DNA of 64,000 bases from Leifsonia sp. Root1293 (lineage in GTDB: Bacteria > Actinomycetota > Actinomycetes > Actinomycetales > Microbacteriaceae): NCBI RefSeq assembly GCF_001425325.1, contig NZ_LMEH01000001.1, positions 1,764,601 through 1,828,600 on the forward strand. The letters run 5' to 3'. The notes beneath the pieces were generated by a model that made no database searches, was not told the DNA's origin, and saw only the letters and a program-made list of their open reading frames with translations. This document shows, one piece after another, positions 25,617-33,421 of this stretch (position 1 is its first letter; each line of letters begins with the position of its first letter). Made by a program: the position numbers and the translations under genes.

Positions 25617-26342
25617 ATGGACGCACTACTCGTAAAGGTTCTCGAAGCTCATGGCGGCAAAGCCCGCTGGGACTCCCTCAAGACCGTCAAGGCAACCATC
25701 AACTACGGCGGCCCGTTCTGGGAGTTCAAGGGCAACGCCGACTTCGCCGTCACCGAGATCGTCGAAGCGGACCTCTACCAGGAATGGATCCGCCACACCG
25801 AACCCGAAACCGGCCGAGTGATCGAGTACTACAAGAAGGCCGACAAGGTCGTCATCATGGACGCCGACGGCAAGGTCATCGACGAGCTCGAGAACCCGCG
25901 CGCCAGCTTCGACGGCTACACGACAGAGACAAAGTGGACCGCCGCGCAGGCCGGCTACTTCCGCAGCTACGCCGTATGGCACTACCTCGCCGAACCCATC
26001 GTCTTCACCCTCCCCGGTGTCGAGGCTCACGAGATCGAGCCGTGGACCGAAGGCGACGAGACCTGGCGGGTCCTGCAGGTCACCTACCCGAAGACCATCG
26101 ATGCGCACAACGAAGTCGAGCTGTACTACTTCAACGAAGCCGGGTTGCTCCGCCGCATGGACTACCAGCCCGTCGTGAACGGCTACTCCCCCACCGCGCA
26201 CTACATCCAGGAGACCGACCTCATCGACGGACTCCCGGTGCCCACACTCCGGTACGTGCACATCCGCAACGAGGACCGCACCCCCGACCTGTCCTGGGTT
26301 CCCATCACCCTCGCCCTCAGCAACGTCTCCTTCAACAGCTAA
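25617..26342 (+). CDS. Hypothetical protein under HxlR control
   Basis: 241 residues, acidic and aromatic-rich, with no signal peptide or membrane segment. The alternating pattern (FKGNADFAVTEIVEADLYQEWI...DKVVIMDADGKVIDEL...LRRMDYQPVVNG) suggests a beta-rich lipocalin-like or lipoprotein-carrier (LolA-like) fold, known to bind hydrophobic ligands. This is a pattern impression only. It starts 74 bases from the HxlR regulator, divergently, with a good GGAG site. Confidence 0.75.
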   Translation: MDALLVKVLEAHGGKARWDSLKTVKATINYGGPFWEFKGNADFAVTEIVEADLYQEWIRHTEPETGRVIEYYKKADKVVIMDADGKVIDELENPRASFDGYTTETKWTAAQAGYFRSYAVWHYLAEPIVFTLPGVEAHEIEPWTEGDETWRVLQVTYPKTIDAHNEVELYYFNEAGLLRRMDYQPVVNGYSPTAHYIQETDLIDGLPVPTLRYVHIRNEDRTPDLSWVPITLALSNVSFNS

Positions 26343-26384
26343 ACCAGCCAAGCAACACCAACCCAGATCCGAGAACCGATTCTC

Positions 26385-26705
26385 ATGAACCAGCTCCAAG
26401 CCGCACTCCCCGCGGCAGACAAGAACACCGCCCAGGCCCCAGCAGACGCATTCCAGGACCTCACCCTCCCGCAGTTCCACAACCTCCTTACCGAGGCCGG
26501 CCTGCAGAGCACACCCGAGACCGTCAAAAAGCAGAGCAACATCAGCGCCGCACTGCGCCGCTGGTTCGGCGGATGGAGCTTCATGAGCGTCAATGGCCTC
26601 ATCAGCCACGCATACCTCGCCAACACCGCCGGATTCGTCGTCATCGGCCCGTACTTCTACGCAGTTCCGAAGTACATCGCCACCACAGAGCCCACCCGCC
26701 GGTAA
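26385..26705 (+). CDS. Small protein of unknown function, paralogue of the 20802-21212 product
   Basis: 106 residues. A polar N terminus leads to AFQDLTLPQFHNLL, an amphipathic middle, then LRRWFGGWSFMSVNGLISHAYLANTAGFVVIGPYFY. The pattern resembles the 136-residue protein of the leftward run. It follows the 241-residue gene by 42 bases, and both are probably in one transcript. Function is unknown. Confidence 0.6.
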   Translation: MNQLQAALPAADKNTAQAPADAFQDLTLPQFHNLLTEAGLQSTPETVKKQSNISAALRRWFGGWSFMSVNGLISHAYLANTAGFVVIGPYFYAVPKYIATTEPTRR

Positions 26706-26800
26706 CCACCACCCTCGCCACTCAGCATCCCGCCCGCGCCCGCGTCGATCCGCACTCCCAGGTCGACGCGGGCGCCTTTTACGACATATCGGAGAACCTC

Positions 26801-27319
26801 ATGGGAATCATCGACACCCTCTTCGGCCGCAAGCGCCGCGAACCGGCCGGACCCGCACCCTTCACCCCGAAACCAGGAACAGACGACGAACTCGCCGTCC
26901 AACGCTACGAATACCTCCTACGCAACGCCGGCCCCGACACGGTAGAACAGGTCCACTCGGAAGCGTTCGCGAAACTTAGCTACGCCCAACGCGACCTCAT
27001 GTTCGACCAGCTCGTCGCACGCGCCGCGGCAAACGACGAAAAGCCGGTCGACGCGACGCCCGGCTCCCTCGCAACCGCCGCAACCCTCGTGGAAACAAGA
27101 CGGCCCGGATCCATCAAACGCCTGTTCGGCAACGCCAGCGCCAATCCCCTCTGGGGCGACCCGAACTCCATGTTCTACCTGTTTGTCAGCTACTCCATCG
27201 CCTCCGACCTGTCCACCGCGTACTTCATCAGCCAGGTCGCATCGGCCGACACGGCAGCACCCGACGAGATGAGTAGTGATGCTAGCGAAAGCGACTTCTT
27301 CGGCGACTTCGGCTTCTGA
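26801..27319 (+). CDS. Small conserved hypothetical protein with acidic aromatic tail
   Basis: 172 residues from the ATG at 26801, preceded by GGAG. The N-terminal half reads RYEYLLRNAGPDTVEQVHSEAFAKLSYAQRDLMFDQL and the middle ETRRPGSIKRLFGN, then a hydrophobic stretch and the tail SDFFGDFGF. I recall actinobacterial proteins of this layout (helical domain, RRPG segment, Gly/Asp/Phe-rich end), sometimes wrongly named cation-transporting ATPase. The AFxxLSxxQ segment also resembles the two small paralogues nearby. It is probably the last gene of the HxlR cluster. Confidence 0.6.
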   Translation: MGIIDTLFGRKRREPAGPAPFTPKPGTDDELAVQRYEYLLRNAGPDTVEQVHSEAFAKLSYAQRDLMFDQLVARAAANDEKPVDATPGSLATAATLVETRRPGSIKRLFGNASANPLWGDPNSMFYLFVSYSIASDLSTAYFISQVASADTAAPDEMSSDASESDFFGDFGF

Positions 27320-27428
27320 GCCCGCCGCGGCGCACGCTGCGCGACGATTCACGTAAGAGGATCCACTTGCGGAAATCCACTACGCCCGCACATGCCGATT
27401 GTGAGAGGACGACTGACGAAGTAGACGC

Positions 27429-27457
27429 GGGCGGTAGCCTCCGGGACGCTACCGCCC
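27429..27457. terminator. Bidirectional terminator hairpin
   Basis: Perfect 10-bp arms GGGCGGTAGC and GCTACCGCCC enclose a nine-base loop. It lies between the convergent ends of the HxlR cluster and the recombinase gene. A second small hairpin (TGGGTTC/GAACCCA, 27474-27499) follows. Confidence 0.65.
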
Positions 27458-27519
27458 TAGACGAATGCTTCTTTGGGTTCTGGGATTCGTCGGAACCCAG
27501 GAACGCGGATGTTCCTTAA

Positions 27520-28110
27520 CTACTTGCCGGTCCTTGTCTGTGTCTGTCGCTGAATAGTTCTGTAGACGGTCGACCGTGCGACGTTGAACAGCTCGGCAAG
27601 CTCAGCGGTGGTGTGCGTACCAGCGTTGTGCACTTCCATCAGGTGATGCTGCTGCGGGAGGGAGAGTTTGGGCTGCTTGCCGCGGAGCCTGCCCTTCGCC
27701 TTCGCTACCTGCATGCCTTCCCGGGTGCGGGCTCGGATCAGATCGGATTCGAACTCGGCCACCATCGCGAGCACGTTGAACAGCAGCCTCCCGACTGGGT
27801 CGAGCGGGTCGTGGACAGAGCCGCCGATGCTGAGTTTGACGTGCTTGGCGGTGAGCTCGTCCACAATGTCGCTGGCATCACGAAGCGACCGTGCCAACCG
27901 ATCGAGCTTCGCCACCACCAGGGTGTCGCCGTTGCGACACGCGGCGAGAGCTTCGCGGAGACCTGGTCGTGCTCGGTTGGTTCCGGTCAGCCCGTGGTCC
28001 GTGTAGATGTAGGCGGGATCAACCCCGAGCCGCTCGAGGGCGACGCGTTGTGCGGTGAGATCTTGTTCGTATGTGGACACGCGTGCGTATCCGATCAGTA
28101 GTTCATTCAT
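27520..28110 (-). CDS. Serine recombinase (resolvase/invertase family)
   Basis: 196 residues from the ATG at 28110 (MNELLIGYARVST); the open frame extends 12 codons further. The catalytic serine is Ser12 in YARVST. The conserved arginines lie in KLDRLARSLRD and the following helix, and the C-terminal helix-turn-helix reads TTAELAELFNVARSTVYRTIQ. Small serine recombinases resolve transposon cointegrates or invert DNA. No transposase or terminal inverted repeats were seen next to it, so the element it came from may be decayed. Confidence 0.9.
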   Translation of the reverse strand: MNELLIGYARVSTYEQDLTAQRVALERLGVDPAYIYTDHGLTGTNRARPGLREALAACRNGDTLVVAKLDRLARSLRDASDIVDELTAKHVKLSIGGSVHDPLDPVGRLLFNVLAMVAEFESDLIRARTREGMQVAKAKGRLRGKQPKLSLPQQHHLMEVHNAGTHTTAELAELFNVARSTVYRTIQRQTQTRTGK

Positions 28111-28224
28111 ACGGGAAGCCTCATCCCGCGCGTCGTCACCGGCCATACGTCACCGCGACGAGACGAACCGGTAGGGGACCGGCTTGCGGGCGGGCTGCCG
28201 CGGCTGCCCGGTAGTCTTCGAGCC

Positions 28225-28569
28225 ATGCCAGAACCGGATGCTGACGACGTTCTGGGGCGGCTCGGCGTCGTCCCATCCCTCCCGCGTTCGGGCAGCACTG
28301 TCGGCATTTCCCCGACTGTCCTGTCCGGTATCTGGCCGATCAACGCCCTTCGGCATCCTCAGCACGATGGAACATGTGGCTGGTACATCTGGGCTGGCGA
28401 GGCCCTGCCTGCTGCGGACGACTTCTTCAAGCCTCTGCATGTTGAACACGTCGCTGACTGGTGTCCGCAAATCGTGCCATTTCTCGGCCTCCCTCCCGGA
28501 TGGCGAGTTCTGCTCGCTCCTGGACAAGAGGACGTATGGTTCGATGCCGAGCTACTGTCGGTGGAGTGA
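28225..28569 (+). CDS. Small hypothetical protein
   Basis: 114 residues, acidic, with no signal peptide. The C-terminal half reads CGWYIWAGEALPAADDFFKPLHVEHVADWCPQIVPFLGLPPGWRVLLAP, which looks like a conserved soluble domain seen in small immunity-like or housekeeping proteins, but I cannot name it. It lies between the recombinase and a further hypothetical gene, in a region of small independent genes. Confidence 0.6.
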   Translation: MPEPDADDVLGRLGVVPSLPRSGSTVGISPTVLSGIWPINALRHPQHDGTCGWYIWAGEALPAADDFFKPLHVEHVADWCPQIVPFLGLPPGWRVLLAPGQEDVWFDAELLSVE

Positions 28570-28739
28570 TCGAGATCACTCAGCGTACGAGGACCGCTGG
28601 AGCCGTTCGTTCGGTACCGGAGAACGACCCCTCAGCGAGACCCGTCCGGTATCCAAACGGACTGGCGGCGGGCGTCTAGGGGTGTCGGGGCTATGGCGGG
28701 TCGGACGAACTTGGCCATGGCGGCGATAGCATCTTAGCT

Positions 28740-29198
28740 GTGAAGCTAACCATCCGATTAGTACACCTCGGGTGGATTGAAGCAACGATCCAGCACCACG
28801 AAGACTCGCTCGGAATCACAGCGTCGTACATCGGCGACGCACCCCGGGAGCTCTTGGAGGCGGTTGAGCAACTGCAAACGGGAGCCGCGACAGCTCGCTG
28901 CAGATGGCTCGAGGAGCCAGGCGAGTATCGGTGGATATTCGAACGAACCGGTGCCTTGGTGGACGTGCGCATTCTCTGGTTCGACGATGGCTGGCATGAC
29001 TCCGACGACGCCGGGGTAATGCGGTTCGAGTCGACGGTCTCGCTGAGCGAGCTTGCTTTTTCGGTCACGGACGGCATGTCGCGGATGGTCTCCGAGAGTG
29101 GGGGTCCGGAGGGCTACTTCCGTAAGTGGACGATGGCCTTCCCTGAGAACGTCCTTGGCAGCGTTCAGTCTCGCCTGCGAGCTCCGGAACAGCGGTGA
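28740..29198 (+). CDS. Hypothetical protein
   Basis: 152 residues, GTG start. It is acidic with alternating hydrophobic strands (LTIRLVHLGWIEATIQHHEDSLGITASYIG...VDVRILWFDDGWHD). The size, acidity and company of a DUF4265 gene four bases further on suggest an immunity-type or toxin-regulating protein, which is inference. Its stop overlaps the next gene's start (GTGA). Confidence 0.65.
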   Translation: MKLTIRLVHLGWIEATIQHHEDSLGITASYIGDAPRELLEAVEQLQTGAATARCRWLEEPGEYRWIFERTGALVDVRILWFDDGWHDSDDAGVMRFESTVSLSELAFSVTDGMSRMVSESGGPEGYFRKWTMAFPENVLGSVQSRLRAPEQR

Positions 29199-29770
29199 CG
29201 GTTGGGCGTGCGCAGGCCATCGGGCTTCGGGGCGTGGCGTGGCGTCGCATGAGTGCACGGAAAGTCGAGGGTTCGCCGCCAGAATGGTGGCGGAGGTGGC
29301 AAGTGCCAAGTCGTGAAGCGGTGCATCGTGAACCGGTTTGGCGTTCTCAATCCGATTTCATCATCGCCACCTCCATCGATGGGGCGGACACCGACGTCGT
29401 GACCGAGCAACTGTGGGCAAAGAGAATCGATGATCGACACTTCGAGCTCTGTTGCATCCCGTTCTTCGCCCACGACCTCGCCTTGGGAGATCTAGTCCAG
29501 GTCGACTCGGCGTACATGGTCGAGCAGGTGGCGAAACCATCAGGACGATATGTGTTTCGGGCCTTCTTCGACTCATTGATGCTGCGCACGCAGGAGAAGG
29601 TCGTTCAAGGATTGAGCACCTTGGGCGCGCTACTGGAGTGGTCGTCCCAAAGCCTGGTGGCGATTGATGCCCGCGACGTTGAGCACGCGAACGAGCTTGC
29701 CGAGTATCTGGCTCAGTGCGAGTCGCGCGGTTTGCTGCTCTACGAGACAGGCAAAGCGAGAACCGCCTGA
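29195..29770 (+). CDS. DUF4265-domain protein
   Basis: 191 residues, GTG start overlapping the preceding stop. Residues about 60-175 match the DUF4265 layout: VTEQLWAKRIDDRHFELCCIPFFAHDLALGDLVQVD, with later YVFRAFFD and LLEWSSQSLVAIDA. The first 45 residues (arginine-rich) may not be translated, and an internal start is possible. DUF4265 proteins occur as lone genes or near polymorphic toxin loci and have no known activity. Confidence 0.7.
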   Translation: MTVGRAQAIGLRGVAWRRMSARKVEGSPPEWWRRWQVPSREAVHREPVWRSQSDFIIATSIDGADTDVVTEQLWAKRIDDRHFELCCIPFFAHDLALGDLVQVDSAYMVEQVAKPSGRYVFRAFFDSLMLRTQEKVVQGLSTLGALLEWSSQSLVAIDARDVEHANELAEYLAQCESRGLLLYETGKARTA

Positions 29771-29819
29771 CGGAGCGACTGCGTCGAAGTACGTCGCAAG
29801 CGTTGCCGCAGTGGATGGT

Positions 29820-30215
29820 CTAGCGGGCGCGCGACTCGAGGAGCTCAGGCTCTTTCGGCAAGCCGCCGAAGGCGATAACGACGACCGCTGCTCCACCTAC
29901 GAGCAGGCCGAGGGCAACGAGCGTTCCCGCCCAACTGCCGGAGTATGTGGTGATGGTGCCACCGCCGGCGCTCCGATCCCACTCGCAAGCTCGACCAACC
30001 GGCCAGAGAGCGGGATACCCGGTCACGACGTCTGAACGTTCGGACATCGCGGCCATGGGAGAGCTCGGCCCTTCGACACGGCACTTGTACGTGGCTCCCT
30101 TGTAGGTGGCCGGCATGAGTTGTGCAGCAACGAGAAGGAACCCGAGCAGTATCACGACCAGCCCAACCGCTATCGAACGGCCCGGTCGCCGATTGCTTGT
30201 CCTCGTGGCATTCAC
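29820..30215 (-). CDS. Small membrane protein
   Basis: 131 residues with two membrane segments (about 14-34 and 96-115) and an extracytoplasmic loop holding cysteines in KCRVEG and GRACEWD that could form a disulfide. Family unknown. It is convergent with the DUF4265 gene. Confidence 0.6.
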   Translation of the reverse strand: MNATRTSNRRPGRSIAVGLVVILLGFLLVAAQLMPATYKGATYKCRVEGPSSPMAAMSERSDVVTGYPALWPVGRACEWDRSAGGGTITTYSGSWAGTLVALGLLVGGAAVVVIAFGGLPKEPELLESRAR

Positions 30216-30310
30216 TCGGCTAGCTTCTCACCATCAATCCGGAGGGGCGGGCCGAGTATCGGCAGTCGGGAGCTATCTGTTGGGCGTACCAGTTCGAGAA
30301 CGCATGAGCG

Positions 30311-30529
30311 GTGGCTGCTATGTTCGCATTCATGGCTGAGTATGGGTGGTTGTGGGTCCTGTTAGCCGTGATCAACGCGAACATCGCAGCGTCCAACCGC
30401 CGCTCCCCGATCGCTTGGTTCCTGCTCTCCCTGGCAATCGGACCCTTCGCTACGGTGATCTTGCTGCTTCGCCCCGCTCCACCACTCGAGACGAAAAGTC
30501 CTGCTCCGTTGTCTGGTACCACCGACTGA
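30311..30529 (+). CDS. Small two-helix membrane protein
   Basis: 72 residues from a GTG at 30311, or 69 from the ATG at 30320; neither has a strong ribosome-binding site. Two hydrophobic segments enclose ANIAASNRRSPIAWFLLSLAIGPFA, a pattern (SKGRS-like loop and GP in the second helix) common in small bacterial membrane proteins of unknown role. Confidence 0.6.
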   Translation: MAAMFAFMAEYGWLWVLLAVINANIAASNRRSPIAWFLLSLAIGPFATVILLLRPAPPLETKSPAPLSGTTD

Positions 30530-30694
30530 GCCCTCGCGACTCGCGCCTCGTCGGTCGGGTTCTCGTGCACATACGTCGGGTCCCAGATCGCAGTGAAGAT
30601 GGCACCCGGTTCCGGAGGATAGACACCTGCCTGCTGTCGGCGAACGGCAGTCCGGGGTGGCCGGGACGTCCAATCTGCGACGAGAGCTTTCGAC

Positions 30695-31246
30695 CTAAAG
30701 CGGGAAGAGGAAGCGTTCGGGATTCATGCCAGCGGCACCCTGAAACACAACGGCTGTGCGGGTCGTGTCACCGGGGTCGCCGGCAACGAAAGATGGGGCG
30801 AGGCGTTCCAACCCTCGGGGAAGATCCTGCGGAATGTACCCGGCGGGCGCCAGATAGGCGCGAACTCCTCCGCCCGGCCGAGGGGCGACGCCCACCCACA
30901 CACCGTTCGCCTGAAAATCGTGGCTGGTAGTGCAAGAGCTGCCGGTCATCTCAGCGTCGACCATGACAGCGAACAAGCACAGACGGTCTCCCTGCGTTCG
31001 AGCGACCCAGTATTCGGCGCGGTCATCTTCGGCGAGCATCCGCCATGTGCTCTTGTCGATGCTGCTGTCGTCCCCAGCGGACATGTCGAAAGAAGGTGGC
31101 GTGCCTGGGCCCGCCGGCTCGGCGAGAGCTGGGACAAGGTCGATGAGATCCGGCTCCGTTGTCGAACCCGATACGCTTAGCCACACCCGGCCGCCAGCAA
31201 GAACGACAGCTCCCGCGAGGCCCGCCACCAAATATCGCCGTTTCAT
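30695..31246 (-). CDS. Secreted or membrane-anchored hypothetical protein
   Basis: 183 residues from the ATG at 31246, which has a run of G bases as ribosome-binding site. The N terminus MKRRYLVAGLAGAVVLAGG is a signal anchor. The rest is globular with cysteines in RLCLFAV and GSSCTTSHDF, a likely disulfide, and the end GMNPERFLFPL. I recall similar proteins in actinobacteria without function. Confidence 0.65.
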   Translation of the reverse strand: MKRRYLVAGLAGAVVLAGGRVWLSVSGSTTEPDLIDLVPALAEPAGPGTPPSFDMSAGDDSSIDKSTWRMLAEDDRAEYWVARTQGDRLCLFAVMVDAEMTGSSCTTSHDFQANGVWVGVAPRPGGGVRAYLAPAGYIPQDLPRGLERLAPSFVAGDPGDTTRTAVVFQGAAGMNPERFLFPL

Positions 31247-31488
31247 GCCCCCCCCCTGACGTTCGTGAGACCTGAGCGTACAGGTGCTCTCGCGCGTCGG
31301 GTCAATAGCTGCTTCCAACAGCTCGCTGCGATCGCTCAAGGATCGGCCTGGGGATGCCCGCATAGGGATCCGCTACCGGGCGTTGCGGGAGGTCGGCTCC
31401 CCGAGCGTTGCGGCCTATCCCGCCATCACGTCAGCTGCCATCGATTCCCCATGACAGGTCCTACGATCCTGAGCCGGCTTGGTGCCAT

Positions 31489-31995
31489 TCAGCGTTCATC
31501 GACGCCTGGTGTCTGCTCGGCCTGCCGAAGGTCGTCGAGGATCGGACGAAAGGTCAGCAGCGCGCTTCTCAGGGAATCTGCTGCCGCGTCTCCGAGGGCG
31601 ATGGATAGTGCGTCGTCGACCGTTCGGAATAGTTCCTGGGCGGTCTTGTGAACGGCCCTGCCGGCCGGAGTGAGAGTGATCCTGTACGAGCGGCGATCTT
31701 CGGGGTCGGGGTCCTTCTGAACGTGCCCACGGGATGCAAAACGCTTCACGTAGCTCGACACGGTGGTCGGTGGTGCCGCCATCCACCGAGAAAGCGTTGA
31801 TGGTGTCGTGGCTTCTGACGCAGCAAGAATCGAGTAGACCGCGAACTCGTCGCCGGTCAGTCCTGCGGGCGCGACGGTGGCGTCCACCAGGGCTGACGTT
31901 CCGCGGGAAGTCAGCCAGATCAGAAACGCCAGGTCGACCCCCTCCTCGCGGATCTCGCTCGCTGAAAGAGCCGACGGTGCGTCGATTGAATCCAT
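31489..31995 (-). CDS. MarR-family transcriptional regulator
   Basis: 168 residues. The winged helix is plain: PAGLTGDEFAVYSILAASEATTPSTLSRWMAAPPTTVSSYVKRFASRGHVQKDPDPEDRRSYRITLT, with the wing DPEDRRS typical of the family. It is divergent from the lipoprotein/serine hydrolase/acetyltransferase genes, and two operator-like sites lie in the space between. It probably represses them. Confidence 0.9.
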   Translation of the reverse strand: MDSIDAPSALSASEIREEGVDLAFLIWLTSRGTSALVDATVAPAGLTGDEFAVYSILAASEATTPSTLSRWMAAPPTTVSSYVKRFASRGHVQKDPDPEDRRSYRITLTPAGRAVHKTAQELFRTVDDALSIALGDAAADSLRSALLTFRPILDDLRQAEQTPGVDER

Positions 31996-32005
31996 AGCCC
32001 CAATC

Positions 32006-32065
32006 TAGTGCGATTTCGCATGAGTTCCCCAATTCACCTTGACAAAGTACTACGTTATCGCACTA
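32006..32065. promoter_or_regulatory. MarR operator pair and promoter
   Basis: TAGTGCGAT (32006-32014) recurs as its complement ATCGCACTA (32057-32065). Each lies in an imperfect palindrome (the first reads TGCGA-TT-TCGCA at 32009-32020). TTGACA (32039-32044) and TAAATT (32064-32069) form a plausible -35/-10 pair for the plus-strand genes, with the second site between and over them, as expected for repression. Confidence 0.65.
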
Positions 32066-32114
32066 AATTATGTCGAGCGTGCAGAGTGCATGCTCGAAAG
32101 AGGCAGGAAAGATC

Positions 32115-32336
32115 GTGGCAATTTCTCTACGCAGGGGCCTGCTGGGCATCAGCGCGGTAGCAGTATCCGTCGTTGCTCTCGCTGGCTGCACGACAGGATG
32201 CGCAGGCAGCTCGTCTGCCCAGGCTGCGGGATCGATCCACACTGTGGTCCTAGCAAGTCCTGAATACAGGTGTACCGGGCCGGGTCCAGAACTGTTGAAA
32301 CTATGGAGCGACTTCACCAAGGCGGTCTTCGAATGA
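32115..32336 (+). CDS. Short lipoprotein
   Basis: 73 residues from the GTG at 32115 with AGGAAAG upstream. The signal peptide ends in VVALAGC, giving a lipid-modified cysteine, and a further cysteine follows in TTGC. The remaining 45 residues show no domain. It overlaps the next start by four bases. It could be a truncated former lipoprotein or the leader of the serine hydrolase unit. Confidence 0.5.
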   Translation: MAISLRRGLLGISAVAVSVVALAGCTTGCAGSSSAQAAGSIHTVVLASPEYRCTGPGPELLKLWSDFTKAVFE

Positions 32337-33421
32337 CGACCCGGCGCCAGGCGATTGCACAGAAAACCAGTGAGACCGTGGCACGCGCGATGCGAGCAGC
32401 GCAGGTCCCGGGCCTGTCGATCGCGGTCGTAGACCGGACCAGCACAATCTTCGCGGGCGCGTTCGGCCATGCTGACCTCGCTGACGTCGCAGCGGCCACG
32501 ACGACCACCAGGTTTCGGTGGTTCTCGATGACGAAGCTCGTCACCGCCACTGCCCTTGTACGACTGGCTGACCAGGGGAAGCTGGACCTCCAGTCCCCGG
32601 TGCGGGCGCACCTCAACCAGTGGCCAAGGGGAAACCCCGCCACGGTTGGACAACTTCTGTCGCACACCGCCGGCCTACCCAACCCGCTGCCGATCAAGTG
32701 GGTGCATTCGGTTGACAGTGAGCGACCAGACCAGGCGGCGATGCTCGAGCAGCTTCTGCACCGGCACAATGGGAAAACTCGACCACCGGGCGGTCCGGCG
32801 AAATACTCCAATATCGGCTTCCTCGCTGCTGCCGAGATCATCGCACTCGCGGTCGGCACCTCCTTCATGGAGCACGTCAATACCGAGCTGCTTGTTCCCC
32901 TTGGCATGACCGCCACCGGTTTCGATCACCCAGCCACCGACGCCGCCACAGGGTACCTAAACGTCCCCCGACCCGTCATTCCGTTCGCGAAAGCGTTCCT
33001 ACCCACCGAACTCATCGGCAACCGCCCTCACGGCGTGCAGGCACTTCGCCCATTCCAGGTCGACGGTGCGGGCTACGGCGGCCTGATCGGGCCAGCTACG
33101 GACGCCGCACGATTCTTGCAGCTTCATCTCCACGACGGAGAACTTGACGGCGTTCGCATCCTCACCACCGAATCCGCCACGAGAATGCGTGAGCTCGTCT
33201 CACGCAGCCGGTCTTTCGACCACGCCACCGGATGGTTCCGAGAACGCTCCCGCCTACCGTCCCAGCCGCACTGGGAGCACTACGGTACCGGCGCAGGCTT
33301 CTGGAACGTCGCTCGGATCTACCCCAACCTCGGCCTTGGTGTTGTCATCATGACCAACAGCACCCGCCGGTTCGACTTCGAGAGCATCATCGCATCGATC
33401 ACGAAGGACTACCGATCATGA
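32333..33421 (+). CDS. Serine hydrolase (beta-lactamase/esterase class C fold)
   Basis: 362 residues. The class C/penicillin-binding fold motifs are present: SxxK as SMTK (Ser65-Lys68) and YxN as YSN (158-160). It has no signal peptide, so it is an esterase or D-aminopeptidase-like enzyme more than a secreted beta-lactamase. A KTG-like motif is not obvious in the C terminus, where HYGTGAGFWNVARIYP sits at the expected place. Overlaps with both neighbours place it in one translational unit. Confidence 0.85.
   Translation: MTTRRQAIAQKTSETVARAMRAAQVPGLSIAVVDRTSTIFAGAFGHADLADVAAATTTTRFRWFSMTKLVTATALVRLADQGKLDLQSPVRAHLNQWPRGNPATVGQLLSHTAGLPNPLPIKWVHSVDSERPDQAAMLEQLLHRHNGKTRPPGGPAKYSNIGFLAAAEIIALAVGTSFMEHVNTELLVPLGMTATGFDHPATDAATGYLNVPRPVIPFAKAFLPTELIGNRPHGVQALRPFQVDGAGYGGLIGPATDAARFLQLHLHDGELDGVRILTTESATRMRELVSRSRSFDHATGWFRERSRLPSQPHWEHYGTGAGFWNVARIYPNLGLGVVIMTNSTRRFDFESIIASITKDYRS

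Noticed and set aside
25626..26609. Open frame of 327 codons on the minus strand
   Set aside because: Antisense to the 241- and 106-residue genes. Glycine/valine/leucine-rich with no start context or motifs; a high-GC shadow.
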